DNA of 64,000 bases from Phlebiopsis flavidoalba (GCA_035772785.1 JAOCPU010000022.1:1-64000); one strand, 5' to 3'; positions 1 to 11,004 are shown, numbered from the stretch's first letter. Notes: generated by a model from the letters alone, not told the origin. Numbers and translations are program-made.

Positions 1-966
1 TTGGCATGACGACATGGTCAGGAATCCGGAAGAGTACCTACCGTGACATTCCGAGTCGGACTGTAACGAGCCGTGAACAGGATTACGCCGGCCAGTAGCG
101 CGCAAGAAGGTCCCCGGGTGGAACTTTCCGCCCTTTAATTTTTTTCCGCTTTGGGTCCGCGTCAGCCGGCCTGTCCGGCGCCGTCCGCGTCGACCGTTGG
201 GGGTCGCAAACTCGTGACAGAGGTGACAGCACAGACTTTAGTCACGTTTTCCCCCTGCGTTTGAATTTGAGGCAGATTTTGAAGGCTGCGCATGGATCAG
301 AGAGCGCACGCATATATAAGAAACTGACTCAAAGCGCAGGAGCAGTTGAATGACCTCATAGATGAATTTCAAGTTGGCTTCAAGGGCTAGTGTCAGTATC
401 AATAAGTAGTAACCGTGCTTACCCCAGGCTTATTTCAAACGCTTGAACCCCTGATAGTTCCAAGGCGAGAGAGTGGCCATGGGTCATCTTATCAACACCA
501 TTAATACTATATATACTCTACGGGTACATATTAACTGTCAGCTGAGAAACTGTAAAATATATTATCCAACGTATTTTGTTAAGTTTTTCTGGTGTTTTTT
601 GTTACTTCGTTCCCAAAGGGACATCTCGCGCTCAGGATCCGCTTAGTCATCCTTTTTCCCATTCTTGCTTGTAGGATGCCCTTTCCCTGCTTCAGAGTAT
701 ACACGGTCCACCATTTGCGATTGAGCGCAGGACTCCTGCCATTTATATCCGCCGGTGTGCGGCATCAGCCGAATGCCCCTAACCCCACACCGAACTCTTT
801 TAACCAGGCGGCATCAATCCCGTCTTGACCGATGACCTCGAGCATACACACAGACTACACGCGCGCACTTAGAAAAGATGGAAATGAAGTGAACCTCTCA
901 TCGTCTCATTTCCCCCCCTCATCCCCATCGTTTTGTCTCTGTAAATTCGACGCTGCGTTGCTCAAA
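1..966. other. No recognisable gene
   Basis: I see no conserved protein, RNA gene or repeat here. Short open frames occur on both strands, but none resembles a known family and none joins across plausible introns. The last part, just before the TAF6 start at 967, is pyrimidine-rich on the + strand (around 905-935), as is common upstream of fungal starts, so it may hold the TAF6 promoter. Confidence 0.5.
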
Positions 967-2707
967 ATGAATAAACAGAAAGCTTCGCCCGACACCCTCG
1001 CAAAACGAACCGGCCTTTAACAAGGCAGACTCCATTCGCGTAAGCCTACCGCGTTTGACGCATGGCTTCACTGCATCTGGTGACCAGGATGTCGCATGAA
1101 TCACTAAACATACCGAACATTACCGATGGATTGCGAGTGCACTCGCGAGCGACGTTTGAATACCGTATACACCAAGTGGTCGAGGTGCGTGTTTGTTTAA
1201 CTCGTTGTACACACGCGCACTCAGGACGTCCCTCAGGAAGCTGCGCGGTTCATGCGGCACGCGCGGCGGACGACATTTGCTCACGACATCCGACATCGAC
1301 CAAGCACTACGCGTTCTGAACATCGAACCTTTGTACGGTCACTACCCACACAACCCACCCGTCTTCCGGCGCGCAGGGCGCACACTCGGGCTCTGGTCTG
1401 ACTACTTTGTCGAAGACGAAGAGATTGACTTTGACGGTGTCATCCGCGAACGAGAAGATTTGGCGTACCAAAGGAGGGCGTTCGGTGGACCGCGCATTGG
1501 GCTCGCGGTCGAGGGCGTGCAGCCCCGCTCATACCCGAAAAACCGCCTGCCGTCAACCGCGAGCTCTCGCCCGACGCCAAGGTGCCCCTCACTTGCCGCC
1601 GAGCTCAGACCCGACCCAATTTCGCCGCAGGTGCGCAACCGGCTTCCAACACAACACACAGCTCGATCAAGCAAGTGCTGTCGCGTGAGCTGCAGCTGGG
1701 GTACTATACACGACATCACAACCGGCGCTTGTGCCCCCGACGGACACGACGAAAACGGAACGCGGCGCTCGCGAGCCTAAGAGACACGATGCATGGGCTG
1801 CAGGCGTTGTTACCATATCTCGTGCGGTGGGTCGCGGGAGGCGTTGGTGATGGGCGTTGCGAGGGGAGAGGCGGACGGACGCGTGCTGGTCGGCGTGCTT
1901 GCTGGACGTCATCTCCGGGCGGTCTTCCCCCGCGGACAACACGACGCTTTTTTTCGTCGAGCCCTACGTGAGTCCTCCCGCTCAAAGACCCCTGCATTAT
2001 CAAGAGGACACTCCCCTGACGTTCGTCTAGCTTACACCAACTCCTCCCACCCATCCTCTCAACACTCCTATCCTACACTCCTCCCTCCCTCCCGCCTACG
2101 CCACCGCCCTCCCGCACGACCGCCTCCCAAACCTTGTCACAATCTCCTCACAGGCGCACTCGACCACCTAACCCCTCGCTCTGCCGGCTCGCCGCGCGCA
2201 TCATGAAAACACTACTCCTCGCGCTCATCGGCGCGACAAGAGCCCGGGCACGCGCGAGGGGGCGCGGTGCGCGGGCTGATGGGGCATCGGGAAGGAGGCC
2301 ATCCGCAAGGGCGTCGTCGAGGGCGGCGGCGTTGGCGCATCGCGTTGTGGGGCGGCGGATATGCGCCGTGGCGAGGTGGAGGATGCGGCGCATGGGCGCT
2401 CTTGTTGACTCGATCATGGTGCGTGTTGCTGGTTTCCTTCCTCCTGGCAGGCTTGGAGGCTCACGGTTTGTACAGGCTGCGTTGCAGGTGCTTGCGAGCC
2501 CGTCGAGGAATCCGCAGCCATTGGGATGAAGGAGGTGTGGACAGCGAGGTGGTGAAGCGCTTGAGGGATGTGCTGGGCGACTATTTCGCTGAGCGTGTGT
2601 TTGGGTGCCCGGGAGTGGGCGACGGGCATTTTGCAGGGCGTCGAGTGAACCACGGACAGACAGACAGACAAACGAAGAGACTTGCGTCGCCCTATTTGTA
2701 TGTATGA
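967..2707 (+). CDS. TAF6: Transcription initiation factor TFIID subunit 6 (TAF6), frame broken as read
   Basis: TAF6 is a nuclear TFIID (and often SAGA) subunit. Its histone fold pairs with TAF9 and its C-terminal HEAT-like domain scaffolds TFIID. The start at 967 opens an exon reading GLYKADSIR once a one-base insertion is allowed for. A GT-AG intron (1040-1087) follows, then DVAESLNIPNITDG, YRIHQVVE and, after a second short intron, AARFMRHARRT and LTTSDIDQALRVLNIEPLYG: the complete histone fold. Next come PPVFRRA and DYFVEDEEIDFD, the classic TAF6 linker, then ALASLR and LQALLPYLVRW of the HEAT domain, IMKTLLLALI, and near the end DSEVVKRLRDVLGDYFAERV. All domains are in the right order at about normal length. 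At least ten single-base frame changes interrupt it; the histone fold alone has three. As TAF6 is essential and normally single-copy, sequence error is as likely as true inactivation. The exact stop is uncertain (about 2,645-2,707). Confidence 0.88.
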
Positions 2708-2765
2708 CTGTATGTGTACTGCTACTAGGCACTATAATGGGCTTTTCGAGACAATTCACGTTACG

Positions 2766-3594
2766 CTACAACCTCAAATAGACATACGGAACAAGCCGCC
2801 ACGGCGTCCGTCCTGCCCACATTCTCCCACTCCTTCCCAAAACCGCGCACGCAAAACAGCATCTCAACGCGTGCGTCCGATCCACAAAGGCCCACCCCGC
2901 GTGTGCCCTGCGATGACCCAGCATCACGCCATACTACACCCCCTTTCCTCCAGCTCGTCCCACCACAGCCCGAGCGACGCTTAAGCAGCGACCACATTAT
3001 TGCCCACACATTAGAAGCGTGCCGGAGACAAAGAGCATCCCGCCCGTTGTATGCGGGGTGCCCGCACGTACGCGTAGATTCCACGCGTCTCAAGGGTGGA
3101 GGGCAGCGCGAGCGCGAAGGTGAAGTTGCGCCCGAGGCGGTGTACGGGGCGGCGTACGCGGAGGGCGGTGCCTGCTAGCACGAGGGTGGTGCCGAGTGTG
3201 AAAGAGGTTGTTAAGGCAGAGAGAGTTTTAGGCGCGCTGAGCGTTTGCATGGTGGGTGCGTAGAAGCGAGGGGGCGTGACGAGAGGAGGTTGGGGAGTAT
3301 TTTGGTGCTGAGCAGGAGCGATTTCTGTGGACGTGAGGATTGTAAAGGACGCTCCCTGAATACATACGCGTCAGAAACATGGTTTGGATCAATTGTGTCG
3401 ACAAACATACCTTGAGAATACGCCCACCATATCTCAAGACAAGCGGGGCGAATTCCGAAGAATTTTGTGTCGCGAAAGTGGCGTTTGCTCAGCTGCGGTT
3501 GGTTCCTGGCTAGGCGGCGTGAGCGTGAGGGAAATCGGCGTAGAGTAGACTGCCGAGGAAATATGATTTTGAGCAGAGATTGTATCTGGAGCAT
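2766..3594 (-). CDS. Isoprenylcysteine carboxyl methyltransferase (ICMT)-like membrane protein, frame broken as read
   Basis: ICMT-family enzymes are multi-pass ER membrane proteins that methylate the C-terminal prenylcysteine of CaaX proteins using S-adenosylmethionine. The start at 3594 is followed by a hydrophobic segment (SLLKIIFLGSLLYAD after one base correction), a GT-AG intron, then a transmembrane stretch (TLGTTLVLAGTALRVR) and LGRNFTFALAL. The family core then appears: YAYVRHPAYN, GGMLFVSGTLLMC, and near the C terminus RFGKEWE, RTPWRLVPYVY and a stop at 2766-2768. The HP-Y motif and the late E-W are the conserved ICMT cofactor and substrate elements. Several one-base indels break the frame, two of them within the HPAY region. 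It converges on TAF6, stop to stop about 60 bases apart. ICMT-like proteins of unknown substrate are common in agaricomycetes, so the CaaX role is inferred. Confidence 0.72.
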
Positions 3595-3779
3595 ATTTTG
3601 TGAGTGCGCTGCTGTAGCTCCCGGGGGTGTGGTGTATGCTAAGGAGATGGACGTTGGTTCGCGGAGCGATTGGCGGTTTTTACAGGGTCCTACGACGACG
3701 GGTTAAATCAGTGGAGCCCCCCGAAAGCGATAGGCATCGACCTTACCGGGTGTGTCAGTCATACAAAGCACTGTAACAT

Positions 3780-5157
3780 CTACACCGAAGGTGTTGGTTG
3801 AACATGTATGGAGCGCACATATATCTCTATCTCCGTCCGCCACCCGCCGTTCCGTCCAAGTATTCTCGTGCAGTGCCGACCTGCAAAACATGGCCATCCT
3901 GTTTGTGTTGGATCCCAAAGTTTCGCTTATCTCTCTCCTTCTCCCCTGCCTCGGTCGCGATCTCGAACAGCGATTTGCCTTGCTCGAAGGGCACAATCTC
4001 GTCTTTTCTGCTCAGTAATAACAGAATAAGCATAGACCTACGAGAAAAGACGTGCGAGCAACGACCCGTCCCCATTCTGCGCTCTCTGCATCGCCACCAC
4101 CGCATCCCCACCTATCGAACGCCAGGCCCCCAAGGTAGTGATACGGAAGCCAGCGTTTGCGGATACAGAGCCTTAACCATCGCACGGGATCGACGCAAAC
4201 GGGTTCTCGGAGTATTAAGCCCTTGACGTTGGCGTACCGCGGGTCATCTGGGAGAGACGCCGCGTAGGCACACGGCCGCTGCGCCACCAAGGGAATGGCC
4301 GTAGAGAACAATGGGAGAGGATGGGAAGCGGCTGGGTAATGTATAGGCTAGCGCATGGTGTGATAGTCGGAAAAGGATGCCGCGTTCTGTAGGGCGTCGG
4401 GGTGTGGATTTCCAAATGAACGGGGGAGCGAGGGCAAATATCGCGCTTGTTTCTAGCGAGTCTGGGTTGGGCGTTTCGCTCCTGTAGGAGATGTGCCGCA
4501 AAGGAGTCGTTCGAATGTGGGAAGCCTAGCAAGTGGTGTTCCCGCGTTTTCCTGAAACAGGGTCAACTCATGATCGAACATGGCTACAGTTACGAAACCT
4601 TGCAAGTAAAGAAGCACAGTCGTAGGATCGCCCCTCAATTTTGAATATGTAGAATACGGTGGGCGTTTGACCAGAATGCCATAAAGACTTGCGCCTTTCT
4701 CTCCTGTGATGCGAACTTCCTCGCATTCGACGCCTGGCGGAATCTTTTTGGTCTGACAAGCACTCCTCGCGCGCACCAGGGGGCACATATCCTTGCACAA
4801 ACGATGAAGTCTCGTCATGCAGGGATTAAAGCTAAGACTTACCCATATAAATGATTCTACGTTGAACAAGACCATCATTAGACACTGCGGAGAAGTATGA
4901 GCTCCAAGAAGTCCACAACGCGTCGTGACGTTGAGACGGGCACCTTGTAGAGCCAAGCGCGCGGTCGGAAGACCGAAGAATATTGCAAGAGCCAGCCGCC
5001 CCGAGGGTGCATCCGAGGTAGGGGCGAATGCCAACGCGTTGTAGAGGAAAGGCGAGATATCGCGGTGTGCCCCATATAGGCCGTTCTGAGCATCGCGTTT
5101 CGTACTTAGTACCAAAGGTTTAGGATTAATAGGCTCGCAAAGACCAATCCTCGCCAA
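3780..5157 (-). CDS. Alpha/beta hydrolase, ABHD/BEM46-like, frame broken as read
   Basis: This is a serine hydrolase of the alpha/beta fold; the BEM46/ABHD12-13 group is membrane-associated and of uncertain substrate. In order: VECEEVRITGEKGASLYGIL (first beta strands), VLLYLQG then ENAGTPLARLPTFERLL across a GT-AG intron near 4,555-4,603, LSDYHHALAYTL, the nucleophile elbow IVLYGHSLGGAAAVCL (about 4,284-4,310), DDPRYANVKGLIL, WLPYHYLGPLAFDRW (one base adjusted), RKDEIVPFEQGKSLFEIA supplying the acid, and VVPGALHENTW supplying the histidine. The Ser-Asp-His triad is thus all visible. The N terminus is uncertain: the open frame runs to 5157, but a shorter start near 5,020 is possible. At least four frame changes are needed. 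It lies head-to-tail with the ICMT-like gene on the same strand and divergent from the first transcription factor. Confidence 0.83.
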
Positions 5158-5782
5158 ATTCGGACCGGAACCGGCGGGGCTGAACCAGCCCTTGCACCTT
5201 TTCAGTACTAGGCCCCGTAACTTGCTAACTTGGACATCAAGCTATGTAATGGAGCATATGAGTGGTTTATTGGCACTCGTACGCTTCAAATATCTCACGG
5301 TTTTAGGGGGGGGGGGGGGGCACGCATAGCAAGAATGGCCAACGTTGTGCCGTTCGGCCGCTGCGATGTGTGTTGGCTTGCGTAAGAGGATGCAACTGGT
5401 GTGACTGTGACAATCGCAGCAAGAGCGTGATCATGAGGGGTAACGCAAGATTGACTACTCCGTCACAAAGCGGATATCACGACATTATGAAAACGGCAAT
5501 GATTTTTATGGTTTCATAAAAATTCAGAGCTTTAGTATAAGGTCGTAAGAGCCGTGCAACACTATAACAGAGCATTATATCCAGCAGCAGCATTTTTAGC
5601 GATTTTTAAGACTTTCGGTGACTCCGGCTTGTCTACGTTCTTGATTACATAATGCGTCCGCGTCCACGAAATGTTTCAGGTGTGCGCAGCGCGGACTCGT
5701 TTACAACGCACACCCTGGCACCACACACGCCAGTGACCCAAACACCGCGATCTTGCTACAATTGAATTTCTATTGTACAGAC
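5158..5782. other. Divergent intergenic region
   Basis: Spacer between the leftward hydrolase and the rightward transcription factor. I find no gene. It contains a run of 15 G and otherwise ordinary AT-richer sequence (5,460-5,600). Both flanking promoters should lie here, but no unambiguous TATA or factor site stands out. Confidence 0.5.
5306..5320 (+). repeat. Homopolymer run of 15 G
   Basis: Fifteen consecutive G residues directly after TTTTA. Such runs are slippage-prone and can form G-quadruplexes, but they are also typical places for sequencing error, so the exact length should not be trusted. Confidence 0.9.
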
Positions 5783-8102
5783 ATGTCGGACGAAGCAAGT
5801 CACCCAAAGAGCCAAGGTTGGAGAAGAAATCTCGACCCAGGGCATGCGACCAGTGCAGAAGAAGGAAAGGTAAGTCGAAGTACGGCCGTATTCAGCAGCA
5901 GTCTTTCCACTTCCGAATCTACATTTGCGTTGTGAGTATTACTCCTTTCTTTACACTTGATATATTTGGCCTCACTCAGTATTACCCTCGCTCAGAGCAA
6001 TGGCGGCGAGATACCGGCCGGCAGTCGCTGCGCTAATTGCATATCCTTTGACTACTGATTGCACTTACACGAGCACATCGAATGTAAGGTTCTCAAGCTC
6101 ATACCACGGCTCAAACTCATGATCCTGACATTAGAAAAAACAATCAGAACGCAGAGTGCAGCGATCGGAGCTACCTCGGCCGGTGTGCTAGACCTGAGTT
6201 TTTTGACTACTACAGATACATAAAGACCCTAGAGGCGGAGATCGCTGCACTTAAGAGGCAGCTCCAGTCAGTGAGACACTCTGGTATTCAGTTGAAAAGC
6301 AGGAGGCGAAAGGTGGCACTCGCTGACAGCTTTTGGTAGCCCGCGAAGACTGATCCAACCGACTTATCGACTCTTCGCCTTCCGGACCGCTTGATGCTCC
6401 ATGTATGCGACTACACCCACAAGCTTCAAGGAGAGCTTGGTGGTAGTTCCAAATACTGGCACCTTTACCTATGACCGACACTCAAACTACAAACCCTACG
6501 ACAGAAACCAACGCCACACGAAGATACTGACCATAAAGGAAGAACTGGTTCGAGCTACTAACAGCATGAAACCTTGGCGTGAGACATACCCATTATCTCG
6601 GCAGAGCCAGTAGTCTGGTCTTCGTCAGGACGGCAAGCGTCTCTGAAACGAGAGTTTGCTTCTCTGGCTCCCCCGGTGCCCGCTCAAAGGCGCATGTCGA
6701 CAATTCTTTGCTGTGGACATCGGCCCGAGTTTTTTGGATGCTAACTGCATGTGCGCTGTGCCGACTTTGTGTCATTGAAGTTCAGCTGAACCGCTTGATT
6801 TGAATAGAAGCTGATCTACGCCGACCCGCCCCACCCCTATTCGTCTTTTCCGGAGCCGACCCTCATTGCAAGCGCCTTAGTCCATGAATACTTCAGCCAG
6901 TTGTCAACAACATTTTTGCGCGTCCTTCACAGACCAACGTTCGAGCACAATATCCGTACGGGTTTGCACCTCCGCGACTTTCGCTTCGGGTCGACTGTTC
7001 TCCTTGTTTGCGCTGTGGGCGCACGGTTCACGTGTACAACGAGGCTGTCTTGCCAGAGGGAACGAAGAGCTGGCACTGGTCCGGATGGTCCTGGTTCGAG
7101 CAGGTGAACACGGCGCGGAAATTCGCGCATCAACTTCTCGCCCCTGGGTGTAACGACCTACAGATATGCTTCGTGAGTTTGTAGTGCTCTGCTTTGTTTT
7201 CCGAGATTCACACCAACATGCACTCAGCTTATGGGGGATGTACATTGCTGTGTCTCGCAGCAGCACCACACAGCTACACAATTCCCTAATCGGTTGAAGT
7301 CCACCAACGGACTTCGCTTGGCTTACGACATGGGTGCACACAGAAGAGTCGGATATAGCTCTTCCTTGACCATCGAAAATGAGTTGAAGAAAACGCGCAT
7401 TTTGGTTGCAATATTTGCTCATTCTCATACGCCCAAGCTGATGAGGTATCCAGGTGTTTGGTTTTGCTCGATAGAATGATGTGTGACAAGCTTGGGAGGA
7501 CGTATAATATCGACGACGAGGAGTAAGAGTCTATGTTTGACTATATTCAGTCCCACTGATGATGATGCAGTTTCGAAGTGGAATTGCCTACAGAATGCGA
7601 CGACGAATACTGGATCCTCGATGGTTCTAATCTTGTCTTCGCTCAACCCCCTGGACGACCCTCGAAAATTCGGCCTTCAATTGCATGCTACGCTTCACTG
7701 TAATACACGCGAGAGCATACAGAGCAATTGTAGGTCAACCGTATACGAGTATAAAAATGATTCGAACTACTCATATTCTCACAGTATCATTTAAACCCTT
7801 TAAGACTGCGATCAGACACCGAGTATGCGCAGCATATAGTTTTGGAGCTGGATTCGCAGCTAAATGAATTCATTGACTCTGTGCCTGCGCACCGTACGTT
7901 CACACCAGACCTCTCCTGAGGACATCAAGCGCTGACCATTCATTTCAGTAAAGTGGCACGCTCATAGACCTGTAAACGACTTTACCAATCAATCGGCATT
8001 TATATACTCCTCCTATTACTACCTGCAAATCATCATCCACCGAGCATTCGTGCCGGTGCCTCAGAGACCGTCCACTGTCTCTTTCCCATCCCTCGCAATC
8101 TG

Positions 8103-8115
8103 CATCAGGGAAAAT
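8103..8115 (+). repeat. Left terminal inverted repeat
   Basis: CATCAGGGAAAAT, the exact reverse complement of 10145-10157. Similarity continues weakly inward (CC against TC at the next two positions). Confidence 0.88.
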
Positions 8116-8209
8116 CCAGGCCAATATTATTGTTTTTAAACCAAATGAACTCCTAGGAAATGGAGTTAACCAAGTAACAATAATAACGATTGTCAACTTT
8201 GTTATGCAG

Positions 8210-8391
8210 TTTTCTGGCTGTTTCCTGGCTGTTTCCTGGCTATTTCCTGCTGTTTCCTGGCTGTTTCCTGGCTGTTTCCTGGCTATTTCCTGCTGTTTCC
8301 TGGCTGTTTCCTGGCTGTTTCCTGGCTTGTTTCCTGGCTGTTTCCTGGCTGTTTCTTGGCAGTTTTCATGTTTCCTGGGTGTTTCTTGAGC
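8210..8391 (+). repeat. 11-bp minisatellite, consensus TTTCCTGGCTG
   Basis: About 16 head-to-tail units of an 11-bp motif, with some 10- and 12-base variants. A higher-order pattern shows in the first half: a block of TTTCCTGGCTG, TTTCCTGGCTA and a 10-base TTTCCTGCTG occurs twice. The last units degrade (TTTCTTGGCAG, TTTTCATG, TTTCCTGGGTG). It sits about 95 bases inside the left end of the TIR element. Open frames through it are an artefact of the repeat. Confidence 0.93.
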
Positions 8392-8541
8392 ATTTTGGTA
8401 TTTTCTGATTCATCTATTATAACATTACATATTCTGGAATATCATTGAAAAATCAAAAAAAAAATATAGACCATACCCTCATCTCTTTACATACTTCCCC
8501 TATACAGTCTCTGGAATTCACCGAACTAATCACAAATAACT

Positions 8542-8622
8542 TCCCTTTGCCAGGTTTGAACCAGCAACCTCAGCATGTGCTTCAGTAAACTGATGCACTA
8601 AAACCAGCTGAGCTACATAGGA
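8542..8622 (-). other. tRNA-like sequence (tRNA pseudogene or SINE-like head)
   Basis: Read on the minus strand it has a canonical internal A box, TAGCTCAGCTGG (complement of 8605-8616), and a B box, GGTTCAAACC (complement of 8553-8562). These can form a five-pair T stem (GCTGG with CTGGC around TTCAAAC) and an approximate seven-pair acceptor stem. The D stem has one mismatch and no sound anticodon stem-loop can be drawn, so no isotype can be given. It most likely is a decayed tRNA or tRNA-derived retroposon inside the TIR element rather than a working tRNA. Confidence 0.6.
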
Positions 8623-9413
8623 ATAATGATTCTCCTTGTTCATTAATTATGACTGGGTCTTTTCAACCACATTACATTGTTTTTCACCTTCAATCATCAT
8701 TTCAGATTATTGAATAGATGGTTAATATTTATATAGTCATTGTAAAGTAGTCAAAAATGCGCAAAAATTAACATAGGCCTACTTACTAGTATATGTTTAG
8801 ATCTCCTATAAACTGAAGATATTTTGATTTGAATAGGTTTACCTTTATATTGGTGTTACATTTTTTATCTTGGCAAATCAAGATATAACCACAGTAATTA
8901 TAAATATTCTGGAAGTCTAAATTGGTATGTTTGTCCACAATTATCTATTACACTACATTATTATGCTTTAGTTATGTTGAATATTAACATCACAGCTATT
9001 TTTGCAATTTGACTGTTCAAATAAGTAAAGTGGCTGTGTAGTGGCAATATACATTTGTAATATATGATATGAATTGAAATACAATAGGTTAGGATTTCAT
9101 ATACTATATATCATGTGGTAAGTATTTAGAGTATACTGTAGTTTTTTGACCAAGCCAGATGTCACGCATTACAGACCCCCCTTAGGGTACCAATCTGTGC
9201 ACAGTGTCACAGATCACAAGGAAGTTGGTCCGGATGTTATACTCCCCTTGTATGCATCAATTTTAGACGTCTGTGGCACAAAAGGAGAAAGACATGAAAT
9301 ATACAATGTTTGTTACCATAATATACAAATGGGCTCGTTTTCTGACGTTTATGGTAAGTATACTCATGTGGTTGTACATGAAATTGCCCTTTTGGGGCCA
9401 AAATCTGTCATAT

Positions 9414-9650
9414 TGTAAGCCTGCTCCTAGCAGACTTACCCGATTCGGACCCGGACGCTTACATAATCACGTCTGTTTCTTGTTTTCGCTGTCTTGCTCT
9501 TGTTTTTCTCTAGTTTACCGTCACCCCTCATTGTACAACTTGTACTACTCGCTAGCTACCTGTCAAATCCGAGCGCGCGGGTCCAAACAACCTTGTCCGA
9601 ACGACCGCGCACCTGCGATCAGTGTTCCCCGCTCGGCCAGCAGGGTTCCA
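9414..9650. mobile_element. Solo LTR (237 bp) nested in the TIR element
   Basis: The segment begins TGTAAGCC and ends GGTTCCA, giving the TG...CA termini of retrotransposon LTRs. It is flanked by a perfect 5-bp direct repeat CATAT at 9409-9413 and 9651-9655, the usual target duplication of Ty1/copia or Ty3 elements. It is clearly more GC-rich than the sequence on either side. A short palindrome follows the first base triplet (TAAGCCTGCTCCTAGCAGACTTA, with one mismatch). No internal retroelement genes are nearby, so it is best read as a solo LTR left by recombination. Confidence 0.78.
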
Positions 9651-10144
9651 CATATCTGGTTCACAATCCAGTCACTGTTATAGGTCACAGCCTGCTAGGC
9701 CAGTTGTCCACTTTGGTTCATTTGCGCCACAGTCACGCCTTTGTCCATTTTGGTCAAAAAATTAAATTATATACAATTGAATAAACAACAAACTATGAAA
9801 AAAAACACTAACATAGGTATCAGCCTGTCATGAGACAAATTCTGCCCTATTGGACTTTGCCCAAATGAAATAACAGCTGGCAACCCAAATAACTCAGCAA
9901 TAACACGCAAAGAATGTAAAAATGCACTGCTAATACCGGTGATCCTTGAATAGCCAAATAACAGACAGAAACAGAGATAACAGGATGGTAACAGATCATT
10001 AACAGGCAAACAGAGCATTAATAAGAGGAAACTAGATAACAAAACAGTAATTAGATAAAAGACAGTAACTGGATAATAGACAGGAAACACAAAGAAACAG
10101 ATAGGAAACAGCCAAGTAATGGATTAACAATAATTATCAACAGA

Positions 10145-10157
10145 ATTTTCCCTGATG
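10145..10157 (-). repeat. Right terminal inverted repeat
   Basis: ATTTTCCCTGATG, the exact reverse complement of the left end. It is followed directly by the second copy of the CTG target duplication. Confidence 0.88.
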
Positions 10158-11004
10158 CTGCACCAATGCAGCACGGTCTGCATTGCACATCATGGACGTA
10201 CAGTTCTCTTCAACAACGAGTTCGCCTCAAGCGTACTGGCATCCGGTGTGTGAAGGTTATATCTCATATTGGATTATCGATGAACATGCTTTCCCCAGGT
10301 GACATTGTTTACATGTGCCACGGTCTTACTACTCAACTTGTGGAACGCCAAGAAAGTCGGGAATAGCGCCAGATACAACGGACGATATCAGAGACATACA
10401 AAGAGCTCTATCTATATTGAAAACATTTGATAAAAGGTCTGTCTCAATCGAGGAAATGAATATACCGATTCTGATCGCACTTTATACCTGCAGTGTGGTC
10501 GGAGCCGCTCGTCTCGGCGAGTATTGATTGCGTATTTGCGTGTTGTCAAGTCTAATTAGACATCTAGATGTATACTGGAAAGAAGTCATCGAGACATTTA
10601 AAAGGTCACAATCGCCGGTAGAAGCACAGCTGAAGCGGAAACGAAGGCAGTCCACAAACGGCGATGCCTCATTCTCTGATGAGACTCAGCCAGAGGCACA
10701 ACGACTACGGAGCGATACTCTCCCACTACACAGCGAAGAACTGGGCAAGCTTCCCATTTGGCCAGGTCTCGACGGAAATCTACCTCCCTCATCTGAGGCC
10801 TTTGGTGCCATCTGGCCAGGCCTGGGCGAAGAGTATTTCCTTAACACAGGTTCATTCGACAACGGCCAGGGGAATTATTTCGTTCACGATTCAGAATTCG
10901 ACGCGACGTTGGCCAGCTTGTTTCCAGATATTGGGTGGGTGGACACGACTGGCCTTTGCCAGGCCGGTACCCAGGAGGCCGGGGCTTACAGGGAGCAATG
11001 TTGA

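Larger units (their letters stand above)
8103..10157. mobile_element. 2,055-bp terminal-inverted-repeat DNA element inserted in transcription factor copy 1
   Basis: The ends are perfect 13-bp inverted repeats, CATCAGGGAAAAT at 8103-8115 and its complement at 10145-10157, flanked by a direct CTG duplication (8100-8102 and 10158-10160). Removing the element and one CTG restores in-frame codons for LAICTNAARSALHI, which aligns with LAICTNAARVGTALHI in copy 2, so the empty site is predicted by the paralogue. The element is AT-rich against its GC-richer host gene. No transposase domain is recognisable in its short open frames, so it is probably non-autonomous. The superfamily is unresolved: a 3-bp duplication fits PIF/Harbinger or Academ-type elements better than hAT, although CAGGG termini recall hAT. 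It carries a minisatellite near the left end, related motifs inverted near the right end, a tRNA-like sequence and a nested solo LTR. Confidence 0.85.
5783..11004 (+). pseudogene. Zn2Cys6 fungal transcription factor, copy 1, split by a transposable element
   Basis: Fungal Zn(II)2Cys6 regulators bind CGG-type sites through an N-terminal zinc cluster and carry a Fungal_trans middle homology region. Copy 1 opens with KKSRPRACDQCRRRK, an intron, then GGEIPAGSRCANCISFDY and DCTYTSTSN after one extra base. The third cluster cysteine is not present: the exon start reads SNGG where copy 2 has a Cys. The middle region shows LHRPTFEHNIRTGLHLRD, FGSTVLLVCAVGARF, then after a frame change EGTKSWHWSGWSWFEQV, and later CDKLGRTYNIDDEE and CDDEYWILDGSNLVFAQPP. 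At LAIC|TNAAR the coding sequence is interrupted by a 2,055-bp element (8,103-10,157). The tail resumes to an open C-terminal segment with EAQLKRKRRQST and SEFDATLASLFPDIG, stopping at 11,004. Insertion plus several frame changes make this copy non-functional as read. Confidence 0.82.

Noticed and set aside
8190..8408. Open frames rich in repeated FLAVSWLFPG-type residues, like a membrane repeat protein
   Set aside because: They are translations of the 11-bp minisatellite, and all frames of such an array are open.
9640..9715. Possible tRNA on the minus strand (an anticodon-like GTG loop near 9,660)
   Set aside because: No A or B box and no T stem; the region is the junction of the solo LTR and its flank.
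8097..10162. hAT-type 8-bp target duplication for the TIR element (AATCTGCA/ATGCTGCA)
   Set aside because: It needs two mismatches, whereas taking 13-bp ends with a CTG duplication is exact and restores the codons of the host gene.
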